Positions 1-10,431 of a stretch of 64,000 bases of DNA are shown piece by piece. The DNA comes from Pyrenochaeta sp. MPI-SDFR-AT-0127 (taxonomy: Eukaryota; Ascomycota; Dothideomycetes; Pleosporales; Cucurbitariaceae). Position 1 is the stretch's first letter. Each line of letters starts with the position of its first letter. The notes under the pieces are model-generated. The model ran no database searches, had not been told where the DNA came from, and saw only the letters and a list, made by a program, of their open reading frames with translations. The stretch lies in assembly GCA_020747015.1 (NCBI GenBank), contig JAGTJM010000017.1, positions 496,001 to 560,000 on the forward strand, given 5' to 3'. Position numbers and translations under genes: made by a program.

Positions 1-1
1 C

Positions 2-448
2 ACAGTCATCGACAATGTAAACATCATCAGCCAGCTGGGCGTTTTTGAGGTTCTCGTTGATCGCACGAGGTTGGACATTGGCATGGTCATAAAGGCAAAA
101 GGTATCATCTCTGTATTCAGGAGCACCAAGCAACTGGATCTCAAAAGAATATGGATAGTTACTACAACAAACGAAGAAGCGCAGACTTGGGCAGAGACTG
201 CCGCCTTCAAGCAGGACATCTTGTCAGCACCCTGGTATCTCAGTTCGATGGAACGCAAGAAGATTAAGAGCAAGATCAAAGCAGAGAAGAGGAGATTGCA
301 AGACTATGAGAGACGTAGAGCAGAGCATGAGGCTAAGAAAATTGAGCAGAAGGAGGCTCTCGAAGCGCATATGGCACGGAGGGAGGCGAAGCTCGAGATG
401 CGCCGGCGTAAGGAGGAGGCCATGATGAATTCTGGTGCGTTGAAATAG
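2..448 (+). CDS. stn1: CST complex subunit Stn1-like, 3' part only
   Basis: An open frame enters from the left edge and stops at 446-448. The translated part has the end of an OB-fold: a strand like VFEVLVDRTR, then GMVIKAKGIISVFRSTKQLD and the segment LKRIWIVTTTNEEAQTWAE, followed by SAPWYLS. After the fold comes a Lys/Arg/Glu-rich helix of about 70 residues, likely a coiled coil. This layout matches fungal Stn1 (N-terminal OB-fold domain), which works with Ten1 in telomere capping and in DNA polymerase alpha recruitment. The N-terminus is outside the window, so length and exon structure are unknown. It has no evident link to the cluster that follows and probably marks its left border. Another nuclear OB-fold protein cannot be excluded. 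Confidence 0.68.
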   Translation, partial: TVIDNVNIISQLGVFEVLVDRTRLDIGMVIKAKGIISVFRSTKQLDLKRIWIVTTTNEEAQTWAETAAFKQDILSAPWYLSSMERKKIKSKIKAEKRRLQDYERRRAEHEAKKIEQKEALEAHMARREAKLEMRRRKEEAMMNSGALK

Positions 449-902
449 TTTGATCGTTCTACTTTGCATAGCCGAAGTCTTTGTTGCTGTTATCGAAGGC
501 TTGAAATGACGCGGAGATGCACTATGTAAATTCGCGTTTAATGTTAAGCTAGTCTGTTATCGAGATAAAATAGTCTACTACGTTAGTGTAGACTGTCTCA
601 ACAGACTAGCTGTATTCTATGAGAAATTCGCGCTGAGAAGCTTCTGATAGCATACTTAGGATTCCGACTACTTTCTCACGTTAGTTCTCGGATCTATTAT
701 CTTTAATACAATACAAGATATGACGCATCTGGCTAGTTCTGAAACTAAAGCATGTATATAATAAAAAACAAAAAATATAATAATCAGCTTATATTACTAT
801 AACTAGATCCTATTTCTCGTTTTATTAGCTCAATCTGGCCGAACAGTAGAACCTGTTCGATGTTTACCAGCAAGAACTGCAGCTCGGCCGTCCTAATCAA
901 GT
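449..902. other. intergenic, AT-rich, with nested inverted repeat
   Basis: No coding potential seen. Bases 547-611 form a nested palindrome: outer arms of 12 bp at 547-558 and 600-611 pair perfectly, and inner 7-bp arms (572-578 and 588-594) pair inside them. From about 750 to 830 the sequence is strongly AT-rich. It separates the convergent 3' ends of the stn1-like gene and the PLP-enzyme gene. Confidence 0.6.
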
Positions 903-2624
903 CTACCAGCCGTTGGCTTCAATGGATTCCAAGCATTTGATCAACCTCTGAAGTCCTATAATTAAAGCCTGCTCTTCAACGGCGAAGCTGATGCGAAACC
1001 AACCCAGTTCTTCCGTAGAGAAACCGCTTCCGAGGGCAATACCGACGCCTGCTGCAAGACAGCGCTTGAAGAGCTTCATTTCGCGATCTCGATGGGTATC
1101 GACCATGGAAGGCACTAATTCTGCATGATCGGGAGCCGCATCATGGGACGATTCTCCATGCAGATAGCGACGTAGGTCGACCCAAATAAAAACACCGGCG
1201 TGTCTACACACAGCGGTTCAGCACCACCCTGTGCAAATATTCATTTAAGGACTCACACGTTGTTGTAGTAAGGAATGTTGAATCGGTCTAAAAATGATCT
1301 CAGGATCGTAAAATGTTTCGCTAACACCTCACGATTCTTGGTTTTGAAGTCGGCCAAGAATTGTTCGTCCTCGAGAATATCTGCCCACATGTCTTGGGTG
1401 ACATAAGGCACCCATCCGAAAACACTGCAAATGTATATGTTACAGCAGTCCAGCATCCATCGAAGAATGTGACTTACCATATGCTAGACACTGCGGCTAT
1501 CAGGCCTTCATTCCTAGAGTGCAGCATACCCAGTCGAAGACCTGTGGCACAAAAATCCTTACCTATTCCGTATGCGACATGAACAAAGTAGTGTTCGATG
1601 CAGTCCTTGAGATCCAATGCCAGAATCGAAGTAAACGGTGTGACAGCGGCAGCCTGTGGGTTGTCGTAGACTGACAAGGCGAAGATCTCGTCGCTGATGA
1701 GGTGTAGATTATTGCGACCACAGAAACGTGCAATCTCTTTAATCGTCTCCTCAGGCTCTTGGACGTCAGTATATACCACTCATATTCAAAGACCGCAGCT
1801 CACATAACATCTTCCTAATGGGTTGTGAGGACTGTAGCACCGTGAGTGAACTCGCACGCGAGATCAAAGTAAATTTGGGACTCGGGTTCTCATACTTGGA
1901 GATCATTACAGCTCGCACTTTCACGCCATCTTGGGTAGCCTGAAAAAGTGCCTTCTCTAATGCTTGCCTGTTCATCTCGGGGTCGAAGACGTCATCTAGG
2001 CCATTATAGCCCTCAACGCACTGGAATGGTGCAGGTATCAGTACTCCGCGTGCTCCCACGGAGATGGCATGTTTAAAGCCTGTGTAGAAAGGCATGGGAG
2101 TAATGATGCCTTCATCGTCGTTGCAAATTGACCACGTCAGGGCATCAATTACAGCCACAACTCCAGGCAGAACGAGAAGCTCTTTCTCCAGTACAGGCTC
2201 AGATGCCTGGAATTCTGAATTGAGGAACGATACCAGGGCTTTTCTAAGACGCGGTGACCCTCGCGGGCCCACTCCATAGCCTAGATGATTCTCTGGGGTG
2301 ATGGCTGACTAGATGTCTTATCAGCAAAGGAGTATGGAAGACGACTCGCATATCCTTACATTGTTGTTGATACGTGTGGCCACTTCTTGATGAAGGAGAG
2401 TATTCTCAGCTACACCGAGAAAGACTCTTTGACTCTTCAGTACAGGGATTCTGGCGCGCAAGCTGGAAGGATGTCACCAACTCACAAGCCGTCAGGGTTA
2501 TCAGACGCCCAAATGTTCGCCATCATCTTCTCAAGAGCATCCCATGGTTGCTCTTGAGCTGAATTATAAGCAGCTCTCTGTGATAGTCTAAATTTCGCCT
2601 GGTTATGCGACACTGGGGCGCTCA
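903..2624 (-). CDS. PLP-dependent aminotransferase, ACC-synthase-like (fold type I), six introns
   Basis: Start ATG at 2624-2622 opens MSAPVSHNQAKF; stop at 905-903. Splice sites consistent with family continuity give an exon with AENTLLHQEVATRI, then YGVGPRGSPRLRKAL, then ISNPHNPLGRCY (made by joining two exons), HLISDEIFALSVY with the PLP-binding Asp and Tyr region, and YGIGKDFCATGLRLG with the Schiff-base Lys. The C-terminus has HAGVFIWVDLRRYL and the carboxylate-binding WFRISFA. The order and spacing match class I/II aminotransferases of the ACC-synthase-like subfamily, about 440 aa. Known fungal relatives include true transaminases and C-S lyases such as GliI, so the reaction is not fixed by sequence. 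Next to an A-T-TE synthetase, the likely job is making or recycling the aryl 2-oxo acid substrate. It is transcribed in the same direction as the synthetase, about 0.6 kb beyond its 3' end. Confidence 0.85.
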
Positions 2625-3240
2625 TTTTCAGAGCTGAGGATACTGTGAGGAATGGATCGTGGGTGCTGTGGCTCGACTGGTAAGAAGGAGCAAAAAGGAG
2701 ATAAAATGTATTACAGCCACACTTACACTTTGCCCCAATGTCTAGCTAGAAAGCAGCAGCACGGCGCTCTGGAATAAATACATATAGTATGCCAAGCCAC
2801 TAACCTATCTTTGTTGACGGGCAGGTGGCAAGAGCTCCCTATTGTGCTTGTAAATAAGTCGCGTAATCCGCTCAAGTCACTCATATGCATGTAATTTCCA
2901 GAACTAAGCCTTCAGCATTACTCTTTCGTATTTTATCATCCTCTCATATTTTCCTGAATTAACCATAACAGAGGTGAAGATGCCGGAACAAAGCCGAAGA
3001 AGATCGAGGATCCGTACTGGGCCTCTAAAATTAACACCAAAATACATATCTTGAACGACCTTAATCTATGCCTACAACTATAAACATTCACCGCTATATA
3101 TAGAGAATCCAAAGCAGGAGCTGGGAAAAGAGAAACGGGAAAACAGCTTCGGTTGTTAACGATCTATCATGGGACCACATCTGTCTATAAAGAAACTCTG
3201 CTTTTCTGTTTCGTTTGACGAAATCGCCTGTCGATTTTCC
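2625..3240. other. intergenic between PLP-enzyme gene and NRPS-like gene
   Basis: No gene seen. The interval must hold the promoter of the PLP-enzyme gene and the 3' UTR of the synthetase gene, both on the minus strand. No distinctive motif was recognised. Confidence 0.5.
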
Positions 3241-6177
3241 TCATATTCCTCTGGCTTTCAATGCCTCCATCAGAGTCTGCGCGAAGCTCACAACGTGTTC
3301 AGCACCAATCATGGTGTAGTGCTCGCCTTGCACGGCGTGGAACCGAGGCGATTCATGTACGAAATCAGCCCATCGGCTCAGATGCTCACGAAGCCAAATA
3401 TCACGAGATTCGGCCACCGCCCTCAATGGTGTGCAATAGAAAACGTCAAGGTTCCCTACCCAGCCAGAGGGGTCATAGTCACTTGCCATGCGCTGGAGTC
3501 CAAACGCTACATCGACCCAGCGTGCCAGCGAATCTGACTCTAATTTCAGCTCGTCCCATCGCGGTTTGTACGATATATCGAAGACCCTTCTCATAGCCTC
3601 AGTGCGTGTCACGCTGCGATACGCCGTATCAACCTCAAGGGTGTCCGAAACGTCCTCGTTTATAAGGCTTAAGAAGTGACTCAGGTGCAACAGACATACG
3701 TTCCATTCTAGCGTGCGGATGCGCTGTTTGATATGTGGCGGTAAATTGAACGAGCCCAGGAATCGCACTTCGTCACCGCCGGCTTCCAGCCGCTTCGCCG
3801 TTTCGAACGCCAGCATCGTGCCATAGCTGTAGCCCGCCAGAGCGTAGGGCCCGCGCGGCTGGTGCCGTCGGATTGCTGCCGTGTAAATATCAACCGCCTG
3901 CTTGACACTCTCGAAACGCTGTTGATTACGCTCGAAGCCAGCTGCGCGCAGTGCAAACACGGGCCGGTCGTCTGCGGCAAGGCATTGTGCCAATCCGATG
4001 AAGACCAGAACCTCACCCACGCCGGGGTGAATTAGCCAGAGTGGCGTTTTGGATCCCTCGGCGCGGAAGACAACGACGGGATCGTAACTGTCTATGGATG
4101 CTGGCTGGCCCGAGTCCGCCGTGGAATGCCGCACGTGGGCACCGAGATCAGCAGCCAGAGCTCGGATAGTGGGATTCTTCATGATCATAATGACAGGCAC
4201 ATCTATTTTCAGATGCCTTTCAATGTGGTACTTGAGCTTGATGACATGCATCGAGGTGAATCCGATATCGAACAGGGACGTTTCGGGAGTGATATCAAGG
4301 ACATCCGGACTTAGACCCAGAGTCTCGGCGACATGTTCGAGTAGGTTAGCCTCAGCCTCATTTGTTGACTTTGATCCATTCTTGTACATTTGCTTTGCTG
4401 CGTTGGATGCGCGTAGTTCTGCTTGTTGGTGAAGTTCGAGGTCCGCAGCAAATTCCCCATCCTCAAACAAGCGCCCCGTCTTAAGCCGTGATATCTTACC
4501 TAGAGTAGACATTGGCAGCAGTGGTATTGACCGTTCTTGAAAAGCGAATACTAATGGCCTAGTGGCGGTGCGTATCAGGCACGCTTGCGTTACCAATCGG
4601 GCAATGTCCACCATGTCCTTATCCGGCACCGGGAAGGCCTTAGGGATGTATGCAACTGTCACTTGCTCAGTGTGTGAGGCCGCAGAAGAGAAAACGACCA
4701 CTCGCGCGACACGGTCGCCTAAGACGTTTTCAATAGCTGTTTGGACATCGGTTGCGACAATCTTAACGCCGTTGATGTTGATGACTTCCTTAGCGCGTCC
4801 CACGAGATTGAGGTTACCTTCTGAATCGATGAATCCCCGGTCGCCAGTCCGAAACCAATGGTCAAGTGTAAATGCCTGGTTTGTAGCGGTCTCATTACGA
4901 TAATAGCCCTTGAAAACAACCCGGCCACGAACTTCAAGGTCACCTGGCTCTTCTGGCGCAGCTAGCTGCCCTTCAGGCGTAATAATACGCATTTCCATGC
5001 CGTTTATACATTTACCCAGAGACGCTACGGTGTAGCCACGAGAGAGGTCATACTTGGGGCAGTTGGAATTGTAAATAGACCCAGCACACGTCTCCGTCAT
5101 TCCAAAGCCAACAGTAATCACATTACTTGGAGCTCCATATCTTGAAAACATGGCAGATGCTGCTGCGCAGGTTTTGATATCATTGGCCTCACCACCAGAT
5201 GTCACGCAGACTAGACTCGAGAGGTCCCATCCAGGAGATTTTTGAAGTGGCTCCACGGCGGAGACTAGCTTGGCAAGGAAGAAGTTCGGGGCGAACGTGA
5301 GAGATACCTGGTGTCGGCTGAGCAAATCTAGGAATTGTGTAGGAGACGTCACAACATCAGCAGCGCTCACGTGGATTTGACCAACACCTAGCCATAATGC
5401 CTGGAGGTGAATCTCAATCAGGCCGGCGACGTGGTCTAGGCCGATCCAATTCAAAAAGGGTCGATCTCGGGGTAGCAGGCGTATTCCAGCCTTGCCGGAA
5501 ACCGCGGCCAGGACTTGTTCATGTGTGAATGAGACAGCTTTAGCGTTCCCCATACTACCAGATGTCAACATGAGCATCAGCAACTCTTCCTCTTTGCTGT
5601 TGTTTGTTTTGTTTTGTTTCGTGCTGTTTGCAGTGGAATCTCCATTCTGAAAGTTTTGATGTTGGTATTTTTGCCTTTCGTCAAAATCTCGCATGTCGCC
5701 ATTGGTTTCAGTATCCTCGACATGACAAAACCTTTGGCTCGATTCCTCGAGTAAGCCTTCGACAGCGTGCAGGTGTACGTTATGGCTATAGCCAAACAAT
5801 GGCAGGAATTTGGATCTTGTGAAGCAGATTGGCGACTCCAGAAGGGTAGACAATACCCGAATGTGCTTATGGCGCTCCTCTTCGATGTTGCTGAATGGAG
5901 ATGAAAGAACCGGCAATCCGCCTGCGAATAGAACGGACCAAAACCACAGGATCACATCCCAATGATCGTCAAAGTGTAACAGTATGGGATGGCCAACTTT
6001 GAATTGTTTGAGATGTTGAATGGTACGGCTGATATGCTTGGCTTCCTCGTACAGGCTGGTGTAAGTGATTTCCATAGGGCTAGAGGTATTGCCCATAGGG
6101 TAAAAGAGCAAGCTTCCTGGGCGCTCGGAATGAGCCCTTTCCTTGAGGACCTCCTGGAGAGTTTCCCGTGTAGCCAT
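3241..6177 (-). CDS. NRPS-like A-T-TE synthetase (aryl 2-oxo acid dimerising type)
   Basis: One uninterrupted frame of 978 aa. Adenylation domain at about residues 1-575: A3 core LMLTSGSMGNAKA (202-214), A5 FGMTET (358-363), A7 WFRTGDRGF (442-450), A8 GRAKEVININGVKI (460-473) and A10 STLGKISR (557-564). Thiolation domain at about 605-680 with DIGFTSM, phosphopantetheine Ser642. Thioesterase at about 700-978 with GYSYG (nucleophile Ser784) and GEHYTMI (likely catalytic His953). No condensation or reductase domain. This architecture is that of TdiA, AtrA, MicA, BtyA, ApvA, RalA and PgnA, which activate an arylpyruvate and let the TE join two molecules into quinone, furanone or dioxolanone cores. 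The exact product cannot be read from sequence. Residues about 150-198 are a low-complexity Asn/Gln/Lys-rich insertion before A3. It is transcribed head-to-head with OMT-A. Confidence 0.94.
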   Translation of the reverse strand: MATRETLQEVLKERAHSERPGSLLFYPMGNTSSPMEITYTSLYEEAKHISRTIQHLKQFKVGHPILLHFDDHWDVILWFWSVLFAGGLPVLSSPFSNIEEERHKHIRVLSTLLESPICFTRSKFLPLFGYSHNVHLHAVEGLLEESSQRFCHVEDTETNGDMRDFDERQKYQHQNFQNGDSTANSTKQNKTNNSKEEELLMLMLTSGSMGNAKAVSFTHEQVLAAVSGKAGIRLLPRDRPFLNWIGLDHVAGLIEIHLQALWLGVGQIHVSAADVVTSPTQFLDLLSRHQVSLTFAPNFFLAKLVSAVEPLQKSPGWDLSSLVCVTSGGEANDIKTCAAASAMFSRYGAPSNVITVGFGMTETCAGSIYNSNCPKYDLSRGYTVASLGKCINGMEMRIITPEGQLAAPEEPGDLEVRGRVVFKGYYRNETATNQAFTLDHWFRTGDRGFIDSEGNLNLVGRAKEVININGVKIVATDVQTAIENVLGDRVARVVVFSSAASHTEQVTVAYIPKAFPVPDKDMVDIARLVTQACLIRTATRPLVFAFQERSIPLLPMSTLGKISRLKTGRLFEDGEFAADLELHQQAELRASNAAKQMYKNGSKSTNEAEANLLEHVAETLGLSPDVLDITPETSLFDIGFTSMHVIKLKYHIERHLKIDVPVIMIMKNPTIRALAADLGAHVRHSTADSGQPASIDSYDPVVVFRAEGSKTPLWLIHPGVGEVLVFIGLAQCLAADDRPVFALRAAGFERNQQRFESVKQAVDIYTAAIRRHQPRGPYALAGYSYGTMLAFETAKRLEAGGDEVRFLGSFNLPPHIKQRIRTLEWNVCLLHLSHFLSLINEDVSDTLEVDTAYRSVTRTEAMRRVFDISYKPRWDELKLESDSLARWVDVAFGLQRMASDYDPSGWVGNLDVFYCTPLRAVAESRDIWLREHLSRWADFVHESPRFHAVQGEHYTMIGAEHVVSFAQTLMEALKARGI

Positions 6178-7287
6178 TTTATTGAGTTGACCACCTCTGG
6201 TAGGAGTGCTCCGCGGTATTGATTTTCTATGCCTATCGGAAAATGTTAAAGCCTTTTCGTCAACGTCATTCAGGCGAGATGTATTGCCTTACCTTCGAAG
6301 CCAATTGTGAAATGCTCTTGTCTCTCAAGTCTATGCGTAGGGCTGGCGACATTAGGAAATGATACGAGATCGTTCATGACTGGGCTGTCACATCGGATTT
6401 AGCTCATTCGGCAGATGTCGCCGATCAATAGAGAGGTTGTACATATTTGGCGGGAATAATAATTTAACGTCGCCTATAGTCAAATTACCATCGGTCTGCA
6501 CCTGTTCTTAGATGGGGCGTATCTGGGATTTCAAGGTCCCATGCTAGGTCCACTATGCAAAGTTGAATCACATTAGTTGTGCATGCTGTCAACGGTCATA
6601 TTGGCTCGCCGCAATCTCATCACAGATTTTCGGCGATTTAGTAAAATCTTGATAACGTTTTGCATTGCATTGCATATGTCCTTCGGTGTCCGTATGACCC
6701 ATCAAACTACCTGCAGAACTGGTTGCCCTTCCCTGCTGCTTGTCCCACTTTGCTTACCGGTTGATTTACTAGAACTAGAAAACAGTTTTGTGGTTACACT
6801 GCATGTGTCGATTCGGTGTCCGTGTAACTCCTTCACAATCCTTGCAGATCTAGTTGCCTTCTCCTCCTGCGTATACCTCCTTGATTGCCATTTAAACTAC
6901 CCCACCCACTATATGCCCGATGACACAAGCTGCAAGTGCCTCTTTAAATCATCCCATGTAGTTGGCAAAAGCGAGAGATATCCGGAACATGGTGTTTGTG
7001 GCTATGATCTTCCATGCTTGTGATCCATCGCTTGCATGAATACTCAATTTCTCCGCCCATCCGCCGCTTACCGCAAACTATTTTCCATTATGCGAAAAAC
7101 TATGTAGACTTTTGGAAATTGAATCTCCTGAGGTTTCCGGTTTTAAATTTGTGCTTACAGCTAAAACCAACAATCTCTACAATTCAAGGTTGCTATACTT
7201 GCGTGCAACCCAGTCGTCTGATTGACCATATCGCACGATACGTTGTACTACGAAATTACATTGCTCACCTTCCCCCTATCAGAAAAC
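6178..7287. promoter_or_regulatory. shared intergenic promoter, NRPS-like gene / OMT-A
   Basis: This 1.1-kb interval separates two divergent genes and should carry both promoters. No conserved protein is seen in either strand. It contains a diverged direct repeat: about 6664-6770 and about 6800-6895 share blocks such as TTCGGTGTCCGT, then a variable stretch, then TTGCAGA-CT-GTTGCC-type matches at corresponding spacing. The copies start about 136 bp apart. Confidence 0.5.
6664..6895. repeat. diverged tandem direct repeat, about 136-bp period
   Basis: Two copies of roughly 100 bp can be aligned by eye. Both contain TTCGGTGTCCG followed about 25 bases later by a TGCAGA..CT.GTTGCC.TTC block and then a C/T-rich stretch leading to GATT and ACTA. 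The copies differ at many positions, so the duplication is old or has been mutated. No protein family was recognised. Confidence 0.5.
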
Positions 7288-8786
7288 ATGGCTTCCAAGG
7301 AGTCCTTATCGCGAATTGCACAACTTGCAAATACGATCAGCGCATCAGTGAGAAAGATAGAGGAAGGCCTGTATGCCAAGGGTATCGTGTTACCTAGTTT
7401 CGACGAAAATGCCTCCTTCAACATCCCTCTCGAGTTGAACAATGACCATGACGCTGTGCTTGACGCCACTGCAGAACTCCATGATCTTCTACTGGAGCCT
7501 TTAAACTTGGTCCATAGGCACGGCGGTGTAAGTACATTCATTTTAATGCAAGACTCCAACAGCTGATTGTGATGGCTAACAAGCACAACAATTCGTTATG
7601 CATGCAAGCTATTGCAGAGTTCAAGATCGCGGATATGGTCCCTCTGAACGGCCAAGTATCTTTTGATGAGATTGCTCGCCAAACGCCAATGACGAGTGAC
7701 ATGACGGCTCGCCTCCTCAGACATGCCATGACTATGCGGATCTTCCGCGAGCCCGAACCAGGAATGGTGGCCCACACTGCCGCGTCTAGAGTATTACATC
7801 ATTCGCCAGCCAACGACTGGCTACAGGCTGGTACAACGGAAATGTGGCCGGCAGCTACCAAGGTCGGTGTGATGTCAATCCTATTGCTCTCATTTGATCC
7901 ACGCGGCTGATGACTCACATGCTAGATGGTTGAGGCTCTTCAGAAGTGGCCAGCATCTCAAGAGGCCAATGAGACGGTAAGGCCCCCTAATCCTTCGAGT
8001 AATGCAGTCAACTCACTCTTTGCTCCTTCGCAGGGTTACGCATTGGCGAATAATACCTCGGAGACCATCTACGACATCTTCGCCAAAGATACTGAGCGCG
8101 CTTCGCGCTGGGCAAGAGGAATGCAGGTCTTCACCGAGAGGCCCCAGTTCGACCTGTCCTTCGTCATCGACACTTATGACTGGGAATCTTTGGGACAAGC
8201 TCAAGTCGTTGACGTTGGAGGTTCTCAGGGTCACGTCTCCCTAGCGCTGGCAAGACGGTTCACCAATCTCAGCATGGTTGTTCAGGACATGGAGAAAGTG
8301 GTTGAGAATGCAAAGGTTCCGGAAGACTTGCAAGAGAGGGTGCGATTCATGGCTCATGACCTCTTCGCCACGCAACCTGTCCATGGCGCCGACGTCTACT
8401 ACTTGCGCTGGATACTGCACAACTGGTCCGATAAGTACTGCATTTTGATCTTACGTGCTCTGGTCCCTGCGCTCCAGCCCGGGACCAGGGTCATAATCCA
8501 AGAAACTCTGATGCCAGAGCCAGGCACTGTAGCCCTGTGGAAAGAGAAGAACCTGAGGTCTGTGAGAAGATGATCCAGAGTTCAAATGGACATGCGCTGA
8601 CTGAAAGTGTTCTGCAGGGCGACCGATTTGAACATGGCTGCCGCTTTCAACGCAAAGGAGAGAACAGTGGCTGAGTTCAAATCTTTGCTCGCAAAGTGTG
8701 ACCCGGCATTTGTGCTTCGGAAGATTATCAATCCTGCAGGGTCCGCGCTTGGGATGTTGGAATTCGTGTGGGAGGGTGCAAAGTAG
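7288..8786 (+). CDS. OMT-A: SAM-dependent O-methyltransferase, class II type, five exons
   Basis: Exons 7288-7527, 7584-7862, 7926-7976, 8034-8557 and 8618-8786 give about 420 aa. The N-terminal dimerisation half contains DAVLDATAELHDLLLEPL and a winged-helix segment (VSFDEIARQTPMTSDMTARL). The Rossmann half has the SAM-binding loop VDVGGSQGH, an acidic segment near VVQDMEKV, and LRWILHNWSDKYC, the counterpart of the family LHDWxD motif with its catalytic His. The C-terminus ends GMLEFVWEGAK. The expected reaction is methylation of a phenolic or enolic hydroxyl on the cluster product. Sequence and all four intron positions match OMT-C, so the two are paralogues. The start was chosen because OMT-C begins similarly with MAS. 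It shares its promoter region with the synthetase gene. Confidence 0.9.
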
Positions 8787-9041
8787 GAAATATTCAAGCA
8801 GGCCTAGTTTTGACGTAGGTAGGACTATCTCATGATATCTGGTGTTCTGGACGCTTACATGGAAATTTTTGGTTCACTTTTGTACGTCATTATACCAAAA
8901 TCATATTTGGGTACTGGGAACGCGAGGGCAAGGGCTGTAAGCGATAGCCTGGTGGAACTAGTAGTGCTCGCGGTACGCCATATTGTAGAGGCACAAGTAT
9001 TGATGATGATACGATGAGCATGAAGTATATGACATTCTCCC

Positions 9042-10431
9042 TTATGTCTCGCCGTTCAGTGAGTTGGTACGAGGTATACGAACGTCCATAACACTCTCAT
9101 ACGCTTGGGTATTGTACGTGTATGTGCGCACGAGCTCGAGACCCACATCTTCGAACGTCTCACACCACTGCGCCTCAGTACGCTCCATGCTGGCGAACGC
9201 TGAGAGCATAGTCATGTCGATGGACGCAGCGATGTAGTTGACACCGGCTTCGGGGAGGACTAGCTCATCGACAAGCAATATTGACTCGGGTACCATGGCA
9301 GCCTTAATGTTCTCGAGTAGTCGTCGCACGTTATGCGGGGACTGATTGTGTAGCACAGCACGTAGATAATAGAACTTGGCGCCTGGCGAACGACACAGAT
9401 TAGCTCAATAAGAGACGAGTTGGTGGAAATTTTCGCTTGGGTACATACCAAGAATGGGCTGCGGCTCAAACATGTCGTGCGCTATGTTCTCAACACCAGG
9501 GGTAGGGAGTGCCTGCGCCACCGAGTGCGGCAAGTCTTGTAGCACAACGCGGCCCTGTAACTTGGGATACTTCTCTTTGAACTGCGCACATTGGTGACCA
9601 ATACTACCACCAATATTTACGTAGAGGCCTTTTTCGGCAGGCCAGCCAGCGGCCTCTGTAGCCACAGGGTATACTGATAACCAGGTAGCGTCGGGCTTGC
9701 GGCGCAAGGCCATATAGGCGTTGAAATGAGCCAAGTGTGTGGGATGCGTAGCAAACCAAGCATACGTGTTCAAGGGTGTATCGAATGCCACTTGAAAAGC
9801 AGTTTTAGTCTCATCTATGGGGTTCCTGTAACCAGTCTCTCTTAAGTAATCTGGTAGAGCTTGGTACTGCGGTGCAGCGGTGCTAAAGCTGATGTATGTG
9901 AGCATAGAGAAATGACATAGTATTCTAGAGGCATACGCACTAGTGGGATAGACCGGCTTCGACCAAACTCTCGGCGAGATTATGAGTTGTATGGCTAGCA
10001 GTATACTGAGCTTTGTTGTTCTCAGTGATTGCACCAATGGAAGCAAGGAACCTCAAAACACGGGCTGTATTTCATATAAGCTTCAACTCCAAACACTAAG
10101 GTGCGTAGAAACTCACTCATCAGTTGAGGTTCCGCCCCAGTTTTCTCTGATGTTTGGTGGACCGTCAGTGGCACAGCCGACTCCACCAAGCACCTAAACA
10201 ACTTCAGGTCAATGCCGAGTTGGACTATAGCAGCTTGAAGGCTCTTGATTCCAGTCAGTCCGTGTCTTAGGCCAGGATAAAAGTGACGCAAACCATATGT
10301 CCAAATCTATGGATGGTATCGTGAGGATTCTCTAAGGAGAACGCCAGATTTTGGAGAGCTACCATCGCTTTTCGACGGTCATCTTCGCTCACCGCTGCTA
10401 GTTTCCTGACTTGGTCGAGAGCCTCTTCCAT
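9042..10431 (-). CDS. OMT-B: O-methyltransferase with altered active-site motif
   Basis: The first ATG in frame is at 10431-10429 (MEEALDQVRKLAAVSEDD). Several exons follow: SLQAAIVQLGIDLKLFRCL, a helix bundle, then LYVNIGGSIGHQCAQFKEKY (SAM loop), GRVVLQDLPHSV and a final exon with FYYLRAVLHNQSPHNV, ending near PRTNSLNGET. The splice after EPQPILG restores frame into AKFYYLRAVLHN. In place of the usual LHDWxD the motif is LHNQSP: the His remains but Asp, Trp and the second Asp are replaced. It may be a methyltransferase with unusual active-site geometry or a repurposed fold. It resembles OMT-D more than OMT-A or OMT-C, including a shared ERT-AQW segment near the end. A TATATAAT-like box lies about 100 bp upstream. 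It is divergent from P450-A. Confidence 0.82.

Noticed and set aside
6577..7023. Plus-strand frame of 148 codons upstream of OMT-A
   Set aside because: It starts at a weak site, is Leu/Cys/Ser-rich without a pattern, and contains the diverged DNA repeat; more likely non-coding.
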